Origin: Pseudomonadota bacterium
GTDB taxonomy: Bacteria > Desulfobacterota > Binatia > Bin18
Reading direction: 5' to 3'
DNA length: 36,086 nt
NCBI GenBank assembly: GCA_005804965.1
Contig: SYOC01000095.1
Coordinates: 1 to 36,086 of the forward strand
Numbering within the stretch: position 1 is the first letter of the stretch; every line of letters starts with the position of its first letter. The translations under genes were made by a program, and so were the position numbers. Under the pieces are notes generated by a model. That model had not been told where the DNA came from. It did not search any database and was given only the letters and a program-made list of their open reading frames with translations. Shown here one piece after another: positions 15,873 through 27,100 of the stretch.

Positions 15873-16346
15873 CTAATACCCCGTCGTCACTTCGACGAGA
15901 ATATCGTCTGGGTCGCGCACATACACAGAGCCTTTCTCTTCCGTCCCGTGCAGGGAGTGCTGCACCTGCTTCTCCTTGAGTGTAGCGATAACCGTGCGAA
16001 ATTTTTCGGGTGTGGCTTTGAGAGCGACGTGGTGCATGCTACCAACGCCACGCACCGTGCGATCCGGGCCTTTCAAGGGAAAATCGAAGAAGGCAAGCTG
16101 ATTGCCGCCACCCATATCGAGAAAGATATGCGTCGAAGTTGGCTCATCACGATTGGTCATCACCTTGGTCAACCGCATGCCCAGCACTTCGGTATAAAAG
16201 CGGATAGTCGCTTCCAAATCGGAACAGATCAGCGCGAGATGATCAACGCCACCCGTGACAACGGGCTGAGCTTCAGATCGTTCTTCCGAGACGTAGCGTC
16301 GCTTGAGATCGTCTCGCCGAGCTTGATATTTTTCGAGATCGGCCAT
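15873..16346 (-). CDS. VOC-family (glyoxalase/dioxygenase-like) protein
   Basis: The start at 16346 has AGGAGG 6 nt upstream and gives 157 aa; earlier in-frame codons lack a site. The vicinal-oxygen-chelate fold is clear: GGVDHLALICSDLEATIRFYTEVLGMRLTKV and SMHHVALKATPEKFRTVIATLKEK, ending FVYVRDPDDILVEVTT in style. Metal ligands would be H in VDHLAL, H in MHHVAL and E in VEVTT. A charged N-terminal extension (MADLEKYQARRDDLKRRYV) precedes it. Members include glyoxalase I, methylmalonyl-CoA epimerase and extradiol dioxygenases; none can be chosen here. Confidence 0.8.
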   Translation of the reverse strand: MADLEKYQARRDDLKRRYVSEERSEAQPVVTGGVDHLALICSDLEATIRFYTEVLGMRLTKVMTNRDEPTSTHIFLDMGGGNQLAFFDFPLKGPDRTVRGVGSMHHVALKATPEKFRTVIATLKEKQVQHSLHGTEEKGSVYVRDPDDILVEVTTGY

Positions 16347-16444
16347 AACCATCCTCCTTTGGCTGCTTACCATTGGCCTCCCCTGCTCTCTTGTCAACAT
16401 GGACGGCGACCACGTATAACAGAGGACAATCGAGGGAGTAACCT

Positions 16445-16537
16445 ATGACTTGGCTCTCCATCACCGGCTTAGTACTCGTCGTCCTTGCGTCAGTAGCAGT
16501 GGTCCTCGTCAAGTATCAGGAGCGCCATCAGAAATAA
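16445..16537 (+). CDS. 30-residue single-TM small protein
   Basis: ATG 16445 is preceded by GAGGGAG at good spacing. The frame encodes a 30-aa peptide with a continuous hydrophobic helix ([17 protein letters not shown]) followed by a basic tail (KYQERHQK) and a TAA stop. This is the topology of a small inner-membrane protein with a cytosolic C-terminus. It lies 40 nt upstream of cysK, on the same strand, and may be on the same transcript. It resembles small transport-associated membrane peptides in form only, and no family is recognised. Confidence 0.5.
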   Translation: MTWLSITGLVLVVLASVAVVLVKYQERHQK

Positions 16538-16577
16538 CGAATTCCTGAAGCTTCAACTTCTCCACACAAGGATTATC

Positions 16578-17507
16578 ATGTCACGTCTATTCAAAGACAT
16601 CACCGAAACGATTGGCCACACGCCATTGGTCCGTCTCAACCGTCTCACCCAGGGCTTGCACGCCGAGGTCTATGCGAAACTGGAGTTCTTCAACCCGCTC
16701 GGCAGTGTCAAAGACCGTATCGGCAACAACATGATTACCGCCGCAGAGCGGGCGGGAAAATTGACCCCGGACACGGTCATCATCGAACCTACGAGCGGCA
16801 ACACCGGAATTGCCCTTGCCTTCGTCGCAGCGGCGCGCGGCTATCGCATCATTCTGACCATGCCGGATTCAATGAGCATCGAGCGACGTAACCTGCTCCT
16901 GCTCTTGGGCGCGGAACTGGTGCTGACGCCAGCCCAGGAAGGCATGCCCGGCGCTATTCGCAAAGCAGAGGAACTAGCAAAGAGCTTTCCGCGCGCCTTT
17001 ATCCCGCAGCAGTTCGAGAACCCAGCTAACCCCGACGTACACAGGCGCACGACTGCCCTCGAAATTTGGGACGACACCGACGGCGCGGTCGATATCTTTG
17101 TCACCGGTATCGGCACCGGCGGCACCATCACCGGTGTGGCGGAAGTCATCAAACAGCGCAAGCCGAGCTTTCGCGCGATCGCGGTTGAACCTGAGCGCTC
17201 GCCGGTGCTCTCTGGCGGTACTCCCGGGGCTCATCAAATCCAGGGGATCGGCGCAGGATTCGTCCCGCAAATCTTAAACACCAAGATGATCGACGAAATC
17301 ATGCGGGTCCGAGACGAAGATGCCTTAACGACCGCACGCCGCCTCGCCCGTGAAGAAGGGATTCCCGCTGGCATCAGCAGCGGTGCCACGACGTGGGCAG
17401 CACTGCAAGTCGCCGCCCGGCCCGAGAATAAAGGCAAAATGATTGTCGTGATTATGGCCAGCTCAGCCGAGCGCTACCTGAGCACGGCGTTGGTGGAGGA
17501 TTTGTAG
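16578..17507 (+). CDS. cysK: Cysteine synthase A (O-acetylserine sulfhydrylase)
   Basis: This 309-aa PLP enzyme makes cysteine from O-acetylserine and sulfide in the cytoplasm, the last step after sulfite reductase. The PLP Lys is K45 in GSVKDRIG, the substrate loop is [17 protein letters not shown], and the phosphate-binding GTGGTITG is intact. It has the usual length and the usual C-terminal [14 protein letters not shown] lies just upstream of ATG 16578. The gene begins 40 nt after a small membrane ORF and ends 1 nt before the next gene, implying an operon of at least three genes. Confidence 0.93.
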   Translation: MSRLFKDITETIGHTPLVRLNRLTQGLHAEVYAKLEFFNPLGSVKDRIGNNMITAAERAGKLTPDTVIIEPTSGNTGIALAFVAAARGYRIILTMPDSMSIERRNLLLLLGAELVLTPAQEGMPGAIRKAEELAKSFPRAFIPQQFENPANPDVHRRTTALEIWDDTDGAVDIFVTGIGTGGTITGVAEVIKQRKPSFRAIAVEPERSPVLSGGTPGAHQIQGIGAGFVPQILNTKMIDEIMRVRDEDALTTARRLAREEGIPAGISSGATTWAALQVAARPENKGKMIVVIMASSAERYLSTALVEDL

Positions 17508-17508
17508 C

Positions 17509-17700
17509 ATGCAAAAAATCGTGCGCAAGTTTCGCTCTTTTGCAGAAGCGGAAGAGGCTGAATACGAAGCCTATCGCAATCTTTCTGGCAACGAGAAGCT
17601 GCAAATGCTTCTCGAATTAATCACTCCAGAGCACCCAGATGAAGCAGTTATCGAACGATCTGCGCGAATTCATCCACTTGCTGAGCACGAAGAATGTTGA
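17509..17700 (+). CDS. Small acidic protein paired with a nucleotidyltransferase
   Basis: This 63-aa protein (MQKIVRKFRSFAEAEEAEYE, then NLSGNEKLQMLLELITP) is largely helical and charged, and starts 1 nt after cysK. Similar small proteins with a VRKFxSFEEAE start often precede nucleotidyltransferase genes, so it is probably the partner of the overlapping downstream gene (62-nt overlap). Whether the pair is a toxin-antitoxin module is inference. Confidence 0.6.
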   Translation: MQKIVRKFRSFAEAEEAEYEAYRNLSGNEKLQMLLELITPEHPDEAVIERSARIHPLAEHEEC

Positions 17701-18103
17701 ATTTCTCATCGTCGGAGCCTGGGCGCTCGCCTTTCATGGACGCCCGCGCTACACGGGAGACCTCGACATTTTTGTGGCGCGTGATCCGCAAAATGCTGAC
17801 CGGCTCATGGCGGTCATTGCGGCCTTCGGATTCGGAGGCATTGGCATTGAGCGAACCGACTTCCTCCAAGCAGACTATGTGATCCAACTTGGACAGGCCC
17901 CGAACCGTATCGATTTGCTCACTGGAATCAGTGGAGTGACATTCGAAGAAGCGTGGCAGAGTCGCGAGTACGGCAATCTCTCAGGAGTGGATGTCGCTTT
18001 TCTTAGCCGAGAGCATTTGATCAAAAACAAACGCGCTGCGAATCGCCCTAAAGATCAAGGCGACGTCGAACTCTTGGAGCAAACGAAACCTTCACGACAA
18101 TAG
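17639..18103 (+). CDS. Minimal nucleotidyltransferase (AbiEii/DUF6036-like)
   Basis: The 154-aa protein has the nucleotidyltransferase core GAWALAFHGRPRYTGDLDIF, with catalytic acidic residues D41 and D43 in the GDLDIFV strand. The N-terminus (MKQLSNDLREFIHLLSTKNVEFLIVG) matches the start expected of this family. There is no HEPN domain nearby; the small gene upstream is the only partner. Members of the wider superfamily include MNT antitoxins and AbiEii toxins, which modify tRNA or proteins with nucleotides. The overlap with the preceding gene indicates coupled translation. Toxic activity is not shown by the sequence. Confidence 0.8.
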   Translation: MKQLSNDLREFIHLLSTKNVEFLIVGAWALAFHGRPRYTGDLDIFVARDPQNADRLMAVIAAFGFGGIGIERTDFLQADYVIQLGQAPNRIDLLTGISGVTFEEAWQSREYGNLSGVDVAFLSREHLIKNKRAANRPKDQGDVELLEQTKPSRQ

Positions 18104-18113
18104 CCTAACGCAC

Positions 18114-18139
18114 GGCGGATGGGCGACTGCTCATCCGCC
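18114..18139. terminator. Bidirectional hairpin between convergent genes
   Basis: GGCGGATG (18114-18121) pairs with CATCCGCC (18132-18139), and the 10-nt loop has a further GC/GC pair. It lies between the nucleotidyltransferase stop and the stop of the 3042-aa gene, so it can end transcripts from both sides. No long T-tract is present. Confidence 0.55.
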
Positions 18140-18155
18140 ATATATCCAAGAATCA

Positions 18156-21100
18156 CTACCGCACCGCCGTTGTCTGCGATGGTAAGCAAAGATCCTCGTT
18201 CCTCGTCGTATCCACCAATTCAGGCAGGAACTCAGTGTTCACATGAATCTCTTTCACTTGCTGATGCTTGGGTTGGAGGGCACAGAAGTTCGTTTCTCTC
18301 CGACGCCCGCCACAGTCTGACTCTTTCTTACAGACCCCGCCAGCATTCGCCGGAGCCTCGGCTGTGCATAGCCCCCTTACCTGACGTACTTGGTAGCACA
18401 TGAGGTCCTGAGTTGAGTTTTTCACACCCTGCTCGTTGAGATCAACTGGCGTACACAGGCGTGTGGGTCGTTTAACTTCATACACGCGAGGCTGCTCGAA
18501 CTGATCCACCACCGACACGAAGAGGTTCTTGGGGAACTTCCGTGTCTTCGGCGTCACGCGCACTCGTGCGCATTCGTAGCGATCCACGTTGTTCGCACCC
18601 GGCTGCCCTATCGGCTCGGTCAGGTCTTTTGCTGTGGGCACCAGGACACGATCAATCTTGATTGCATCCACTGTGAGCGGTTGCTGGTCATCCTGCAACA
18701 CATTGGTGATCTTGAGCCGAGACTGCTTAGGCGGCTTCGGCTGCGTCGCGCAAAGATTGGTCACTTTGCGTATCCCGCCGCAGTCCTCTTCCTTTCGACA
18801 CCCTTGCCCGGCGTTCTGTGGTGCATCTACGGCACACTTACCTTTGGTCAGGCGAATCTGGAAAGCCCGCAGATGCGTATCAGGGTCGTTTATCGTATCG
18901 TCATCGACTTCCGCCGGATTACACACATTCACCGGCTTACGCAGATCGAAAATGCGTTCCTCGGTCGGCGAGAAACGATCCACGACAGAGATCCGCAACC
19001 CGCGCGGGAACCGTTGCGGTACGCAGTAATCGGTCTCTTCGCTGTCGTCATCGCCTTCATCAATCCCACCACAATCAGCCTCCAACTCACATGTCCCGCC
19101 AGCATTCATAGGAGCGTCTTCAGCGCAGATGTCCCCGCGACTAGAGCGCGTGCGATAACACATAAAATTGTCCAACGCCGCTGTGCCATCAGATGTTTGC
19201 GCGACGGCAATGGAAATGTCAGTAATCGCACCATTGGTCAGCGAGGTCACTTTCACCTGCACGTCTCCGCGCCCATCTGCCGTGAGCACGGTCTTCAATA
19301 CCAGTGCTCCAGTCGCAACTCCCGGCAGCCGGAAGGTATCAATCTTTTGCGTCGGTTGGCCATTGAGACCGTCTAGCGCCGCAGTGATCGGACCAGTTGT
19401 CCCTGTGATTTCAGCTGTGTAGGCATCTTCTTGGTTGCCTAGGTTATGGACCAGCAAGAGGAACGTGCTTGCGCCAGGGGTCGGTAACATCGCGGTCTCG
19501 GGGTTAAACTCGGCGACCATGTTCTGCGTACTGACAATCACGACCTGAGCGGTGTCGCTATCCTGAACACTCGAGTTCGCCTGCGAGGTTGCTGTCCCGA
19601 TCAGGAGCAAATTGCCGGGGAAAGCAACGTTGATCGCGCCCACTGTGATATTAACCGTTTGCGAGGCTCCTGGGGCCAAAGTCACGGAGCTTGCCTCAAG
19701 CGTAGACACCACGCCGACCGGACCAGCCAGCGCCAAATCGAACGTATCTTGGCTCTGACCAGTATTGGTCACAGTCATCTGGAACAGGTTGCCGGGACCA
19801 CCGGACGAAGGCGTCAGATCAACCTGGACTCCCTGGCTCACAACATTGACCATGCCAGCGGCATCGTCCTGCACGTTGTCGCCTTGCGTAGACACAAGAT
19901 CGACCGAGAAAGGATAACTCCCGGGAGTTGTCCCTGGCGGTGGGGTGATACGCAACTCAACATCGCGAAAGTTGCCTAACCCAGGCGGCACAGTCACGGT
20001 TTGGCTCGCGAATGCCCCCGCGAAGCCAGCCGGGAATGTCCCCGACAACGCATAGGTGTCGGTAGCATCGCCGACGTTCGTGATCCGGACAGCGTACACA
20101 GCTGGCGTGCCCTGCCCTGCGGTATTTTGTGGCGGCACCAACGTAACATCAACGGCTAACGCTCCCAGCGTCACAGGATCGCCGCTGCCGGCTGGAATGC
20201 TGGCAATGTCGAGCACCCCACCGACGGCATCTGCGACACCCGAGAGTGATTGCGCCCTGACAGTGAAGCCCACTTCTCCAGTAAGGCTGTCGAGTGGCGT
20301 GTCAATCACCAAGGTGAGCATGCGTATCTCCCCAGCACCCAACGTCACCGTGCTTGGGAAGACCACATCGCCTGCCGGGACACCGTCCACGGTCAGCGTA
20401 AACGTCTCGGTCGCACCGAGAAGGTTTTCCAGCGTGACAGTGAAGGTTGCACTCTCTCCGGCTTGCAGAGTGCGTTTCGCTGGATCGATAGCCAAAATAT
20501 GCCGAGCACTGACAAACAGCTCCGGCAACTCGACCATACCATTCCCAGCCACGCTCGAAAAATTGACCGTCGTGCCGTTACTGATCCGCCGCACTTCACC
20601 GGGCTGCATCCCTTGGAGTTGCGCCGCGAAGCTAAACGTCTGGCCCGCACTGCCTACGAGAGCATCCCAGTGGAACGTGGTCTGCCCGCCACTATTTTGT
20701 TGCGAACTCAGCGCGGGAGAAAAAGAGTTATTGACCGGGAGCACCTGTGTGCCAGTAGGTACGCGGTGGTCAATGCCAACAGTCAATGAAGAGAGGTTCT
20801 CGAAGATCGTGGGCAGGGCAATCTCAACCCACGTCGTCGAGGCCAAGCGCCGTGCAAGCCCCGGCGGCTGTTGCCACGAGCCTTCGCTTAATTGTGTGAC
20901 CAACAAAAATTCCGCCCCGGCGATCACCGCTGGATCGACGCTGTTTTGCGCCGTCAGCAGCAACGCCTCCAGCGCCTGTGCAGTCGGCAATGCGCGTGAT
21001 CGATTCCCGTCCGCTGGGACATCGTTCCAACTGCCGTCAGCATTTTGCGCGACCCGGAGAAACGCCTCAGCCTCTGCGATGCGGCTCTGCGCCGCCGTTG

Positions 21101-24100
21101 CCGCAGAGCCAGTCAAGAATGGCAAGGCAGCATGCAGACCGATGATGGTCTGTGCTGCCGTCCTGATATTGCGGGTGTAAGCCCACGATGCAGCGGAGAG
21201 CGCGCCAGCGGCGTTCTGCAACGCCGCGCGATACAAAGGCATGCGATCCGCAGTGAAAAGGACGACCTGAAGTTCATCAACAGGAGTAAAATTGCTGGTC
21301 AGGCTTGGCGTCGCATCGGTAGTAAACTCCACTTTCAATTTCTTGATTTGATGATTCGGATACGTCTGCGTGAGACGAAGATGGTCAAGCGTCGTCGGAC
21401 TCGCGAACGTCCACACCGCTTGCGCAGGAATAGTGCGTGAATCCCGAGGAAAATATGCCCAGCCGTCGGCATTATTATTCTTGATTCCATTGAAGGACTC
21501 CACCACTGGATAGCCATCCTGCTCAAAGTTTGCCACCGCGCTCGCGATCATCTGCTGGGTTGTCCCGTCAAAGGCTTCGAGTTCGCTCAGGACAAAGTTA
21601 CCGTTGCCGGCAAAGGTATCGCTGATCGAAATACGTACGCCGGTAACATTCGCGACCGGGGTAAAGGTGAAGTCGAATGCGTCGCCGAAGTTCCGTGGGA
21701 AGGTGAGTTCATTGCCAATCACTGCTACGGAAGGGGAAGAATAGGGGACAAAGGTCTTTCCCTCAATGAAGGACAGGGTCTTGGCCAACGCCTCGATATT
21801 GCCGGCCGTATGCGTCGCACTCGGCGTCCCATCGAAGTACAACCGATCCTCGCCATGGTCTGCGTTCCACCCACCATCCACCTGTTGCCTCGTCAACAGA
21901 AAGTCTAACGCCCTCAGTAGAGTCGCACCCAGACGGTCCAACTGCGCCCCGGTGAAGCGGGACATGGCCCAAGCGGCCAGAGAGGTCTGCGTCGTCCAGA
22001 ACCCGTTGAACGACGAGGTTGATCCATCCGTATTCTGCCAACTATTGTACGCGTCAACGAACCGATCCATGAGTTTCTGATCGACGGGTAACTCGGGCAG
22101 TTTCTGGCGCGACACCTCTAGTCCATACGATCCTTGCGTCTGCACGTGACAGCCGAAGCAATTGTAGTCCGCCGTCGAGAGCCATTGTTGCCAACCCGCC
22201 ACTTCGGACTGTTCCCACAGCACGCTGCGGATCATCGCGTCGCGCACCCGTACCGGCAAGGAATCATTCGGCCCAGACAGTTGGCGGATCTCGACCACCT
22301 CCGTGCCGCGATTGTCGCTTGGCGCAACATCATGAATCCAGAAAGACACCTTCGTATGAAACGGGAGATACAGCTTGAACGACTTCCCAAAGGCTGCCGT
22401 CTCGGCTTCACTCGACGTCGCATAGAGACTGAGCGTGTCGTGGACGTAACCTAGTTGATACGCCTTGGGCACCAGCGGCAGGGTCACATTCACCTTAAAG
22501 CCCCAAGTCTTACCGTTATTGTCGCTGTCGTTAGGATGGAACGACACCGCCCCACTCACATGCTTGATCTCATAGATGCCAGCATTGAGTTCAACGATTG
22601 GTCCCACGGCGGGGTTATTGTTCGCCGAGTGGGTGGCTCCATCCAATGTTACGGTCTGGGTCGGCACCGGACTCGCTCCACCCTCGTCGCCAATCGCCAG
22701 AATTTCGTCGGTCAAATAAAAGAAGCTACCATCGAAACTATCGAAGGTGCCGGTAATTTTGATGTAGCGCATGGAGGTGGGCGGAAAGATCAAACGCTGA
22801 ATGCCGCTATACTCGCCAGTCGTGCGGTCGACCAACGTACTAAACAGGCTCCCATCCAGCGACGACTCCACGCGGTAGCGTGTGACTCGCGCATCGCCAT
22901 CCCAGATATGCAATTCCAGCGCATCAATGGATCGGACATTGCCAAGATCGAGGAGGAAAAAGCCGTTATTATTGCGTCCGGTCCCGACGTAGTGTTCCGT
23001 ACCGCTTCGCACTTCATTGATGAGATTACTCACCGGAACGTTCGCGTTGAGTAGGCCGCTGGTCGAGATGCTCGCTCCACGGCTGGCCGCTGCCCAGTTG
23101 ATCCGATCCTGACTCGGATCGGTTGGCTCTAAGCCGACGGAACCACCACTGCCGGCAGCAAACCGAGGCTCAACGGTGATCGCGCTTGTGACAGTGCTGG
23201 TGCCAGGTGGCACCAGCATCGGATCGGCGGAGGCACTCGCCTTGATCGGCGTCGCCACCGGCAAGGACCCAGTGCCTTGCCCACCGGGAATCAGATTATC
23301 GTTGAGGTTGAGCAATTGCACTTCGACGGAGTAAAAATCTTCCGGCCAACCAGAGGCAATGATTTGATCCAAGTCAAAGGTGATCGTCGAGCTATTGACT
23401 GGAATACTAATGAGCGTGGGAGCCGGGCTTTCATATTGCACCTCTCCGGTCGAGCGTTTGATCGTGACCAGCGCCTTCGCGGCGAGCGGAATGTTGACGG
23501 TGTTTGCCACCGTCGCCCGGATGCGCGTGGTACCGTTTTGCAAGATGAACGGCGGACTGCCCACAACCGACATGACGTTCACTGCCGCTGTAATCGCGGT
23601 CAGCACCCCCGAGGCTTCAGGCGACGAGGCCGCGCCGGTCACGGAAGCAATGGCACGGAAGGGGAAATGCCCAGCGTCCGCTGGCGTCAGGCTGATGGGC
23701 ACGATTTGCATGTCCCCGGCACCCACCACAAACGACCCACCAGGAACCGCGCTTTGCACGCTCCCTGGGAGACCTGCGAGCGAGAGTGAGACCGTTGCCG
23801 GAGTGCTGCCATGGTTTTTCACCAGGATGTCCGCACCAACAGTCACGCCGGGCTCGGTCACTGGTGCATTCGGTGCCAAGGCAATGACCACACCTTGCAG
23901 CGTCGTTCCCGAGGCCTGCGCAAGATCAGAAGCAAGCGCGGCCATCAGCGGGGCCATTCCCGCAACGTTGCAACTTGCGGCGAGCGCTTGCAGGTCCTGC
24001 AACTGCGTCTGAAAGATCGCCAGCAATGGATCGGCTTGGACGACTAACGCGAGATTATCCAACCGGAACTGGACTTGTTGGCAGAGCATCGCATTACCCG

Positions 24101-27100
24101 GGTCGGATTGCAGTTGCGCAAAAACATCGCCCAGAGCAGCAAGCGCTTCGGTGAGCGAAACGTTACCTTTATCGGCAGCCACCTGGGTCGCAGCATCGAC
24201 CGCAGCCGCTTCCTGCGAACGGATGTCGAGGAGAATGTTGGTTGTACGCTCGTTGGGTTCAGGCGCACCGATGATCTCGCCAGAGATGACAAGATCGAGC
24301 GTCTGATTCAATGCCACATTGCCAGCAACAATCAGCGACAGCAAAATCTCCCGTGTTTCGCCTGGAGCCAAAGACACGCTCGCAGGAAGACCATGTACGG
24401 TCACACCGCTGGGAGTCACAGCTTGCAGCGCCACCGTCATGGGCATGTTACCGCCAGCTGCTAACGTGAGTGTCGTTTCCACTGTGTCACCGGGGCTTGC
24501 ACTCAGTTGCTGCGGAGCACTCGCGAGGACCACGTCCTGAATCGTTGGCGTCGTCACTTGATCGTTGTCGGTGGCTTGTACGGTACTGTTCGACGTACTC
24601 TCGACGGCGAGGGCAAAGGGCACAACAGTGTCAGGCGGGTCGAGCACACCACCCGTGGGTTGCAAGCAAATGCCGACCTCTGCCATATGACCGGCAGGAA
24701 TCGTGACACTGCTCAGACTGCTACGCGCCGTGAACCCAGGAGGAATGCCGGTGAAATTAAGGGCAAAAGTATCAGTCGCCGGACCGGTGTTGCGGATTTG
24801 GGCGAGAAAAACGGAAGGTAACTGGGCATTGCCAACAGTAACAGTAAACAGCGCGTCGGGAATCAGTTGGACGGACACGCCGGGTTGTGTTCCCGGCGCA
24901 ATCGGTGCCGGCCCTGGAGCCAAATCTGTGGACAAGAAAGGATAGACCGGCGGGTCGCCGGGGAAATTCCGCGCGATCCAGATGAGACCAATCCCCATGC
25001 CGACCACGACCCCGCCTTTATACGCAGTTTCAAGTTCCGAGGTTACGCCCGAACCTATCGCTCCGAGTCCAAGGACGGTCTTGGCGATGTCTTTCAGGCA
25101 TTTCGCGATACCAACAAACTCCCCGCTTTGCGCATCCAGCGTGCCCTGGAAACAACCCCAGGCTTTTTTACCAGCATCCATAAGCTGCAACGGCCCAACT
25201 TTGATACCCATTGCCGCATCAAGCGCCTTGGGAAGGATATCTGCGGCAATTTTCTCTTTGGCTTTCTTAATGATCTCTTCGAGCGTACCGCCGGTAACAA
25301 TGTTGGCAATAAATTCACCGGTGAAGCTAATCATCGTGCTCGTCCAGCCGTGCATCGTACCGATGAACGCCGCCATGCTGGCATTGAGCGGACTATTTAG
25401 CGTGAGGCTCAGGATATTGGCGTATTCCGTGATGGCACCATGAGCACCGTCTTCCATCACACTGGTCGTGCGCCCGGTTCGCCAGTCGGTTTCCAACCAG
25501 CCAATCGTCGGGGATCCATTGATGGGCACCATCTGGGTCGGAGTCACGACCGATTTCCCAGCGTTCAGCGCGAGAGCGATCCTTGCCTTGGCCTCGGCAG
25601 AGAGCGGCAGGGTAGCGAGATCGTGTACGGTGTCTGGGGCGAGCACGGTGACTGGAAACTCTCCGGCAGCTTCCTTGAAGATGTCGGTAACGGCTATTGT
25701 CGGTTGGCCAGTGACCGCGTTGACAATCTCGCCCTCTAGCGCACCTTCCATCAGGCCGCGCATGACCTCGAAAAACAACGCGACGCTTGCAGCCTGCCCG
25801 GGAAACGGCAAGGTGCGCATATCGCTTTTGCGCAAATCGAGTAGGGATCGCAAGGAAGAACCGTTGCGCTTCATCTGTGAAAGCACAAGCCGAGGAGAAG
25901 CATAATAGGCTTTGGTGAGATACCCCTTTTGTAGTTGACCGAGCAGACGATCCGAGGCGAGGGCAAACATCGACCCGTTGGTTTCGTTGAGGGTGAGGGC
26001 TAATTCCTTCTCTAAGGCCACGGCTTGCGCCAACACCGTGCGCTGCGCATCGGTTTGCGGACCGGACGGGGGAATGTTCGCGACGAGGGGCTGCAAGACG
26101 GTGAGTGCGTCGCGCTTAGCTGTAGCGCGATCAAGCTGCGGCTGGACAGCAAACGGTGAGAACGCGCCCGGCAGCACTGTAATCGTGACGAGATCCAATT
26201 CGCTAAGGCTAGATTCTCCTGGCGTCACGACACTGCCACTCCCGGCTCCGCTATTTTGCCGTGCAGCGAATCCAACACGGTCCATCAACGCGCGCTCGAA
26301 AGTTTGGCTCTGCCCGTCTGGACTGACCACGTCGATATAGAGAAATACACCAGTGACAATTTGACTGAATCCGCCGAAGTTCGAGAAGAACTCCTGGTAG
26401 TCCGTGCCCCGGATCAGCGGATCGTCACTCAGATCGGTGTCGCCCTGCCCAAGGAGGAGATAAGGAGAGTATGTATGCGTGGTGCTGCTAAACACCACAG
26501 CTCCGACCACACTCGAATTGACAAAATGTCCAACGGACAGCGGCTTGCCGACTAACTCGACGGCATTCAACGTCTGATGGAGCGGTGTCTGCACATCAGG
26601 AGGCAGACCAAGCTGACTGGTGAAACTTCCGGCCAACTCGGCTTGCAGGCGCACAACGACCTTGTGCCGTAAATTGTCGGCGACTTCTGAGAACGTGTCT
26701 TGTAAAGAAGCGAAGGTCTGCCCCAGCGTCGCCCCCGGAAAACTGGAGTCGGCATTAGTATTCCCGGCTCCGAATTGCACCCAGTAATGTTCTTTCGTTT
26801 CCGCGAGCAAGGCGGAGTCGCCGACCGGATCGGCAAGCAGCGTTCCCGGTTCCAAACAGCCCACAGCTCGCAACGGCGCGGGAAACATCGACTGGATCAA
26901 CGTTTGCGCGTCAGCGTCGGCCAAGGTGCCGTGGACATAGTGGGCTGGGATATTGGACGCCCGTAGTAAGGCGATCATTAAGCTGGCTTTATCCAACGCG
27001 TTCCCAGCTTTACTCCACAAGGTCCCGCGCGCACCGCGCAGCGAGCCTTTATAAGACTCGTAGGCTATCTGGTCACGCACGAAAGCGAAAATCTGCGCGG

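Noticed and set aside
20056-21180. Long plus-strand open frame (374 codons) inside the giant gene
   Set aside because: It is the antisense shadow of the giant protein, rich in Ser/Pro/Thr/Arg as expected, without a recognisable fold or ribosome site. The same holds for other plus-strand frames at 18589-27500.
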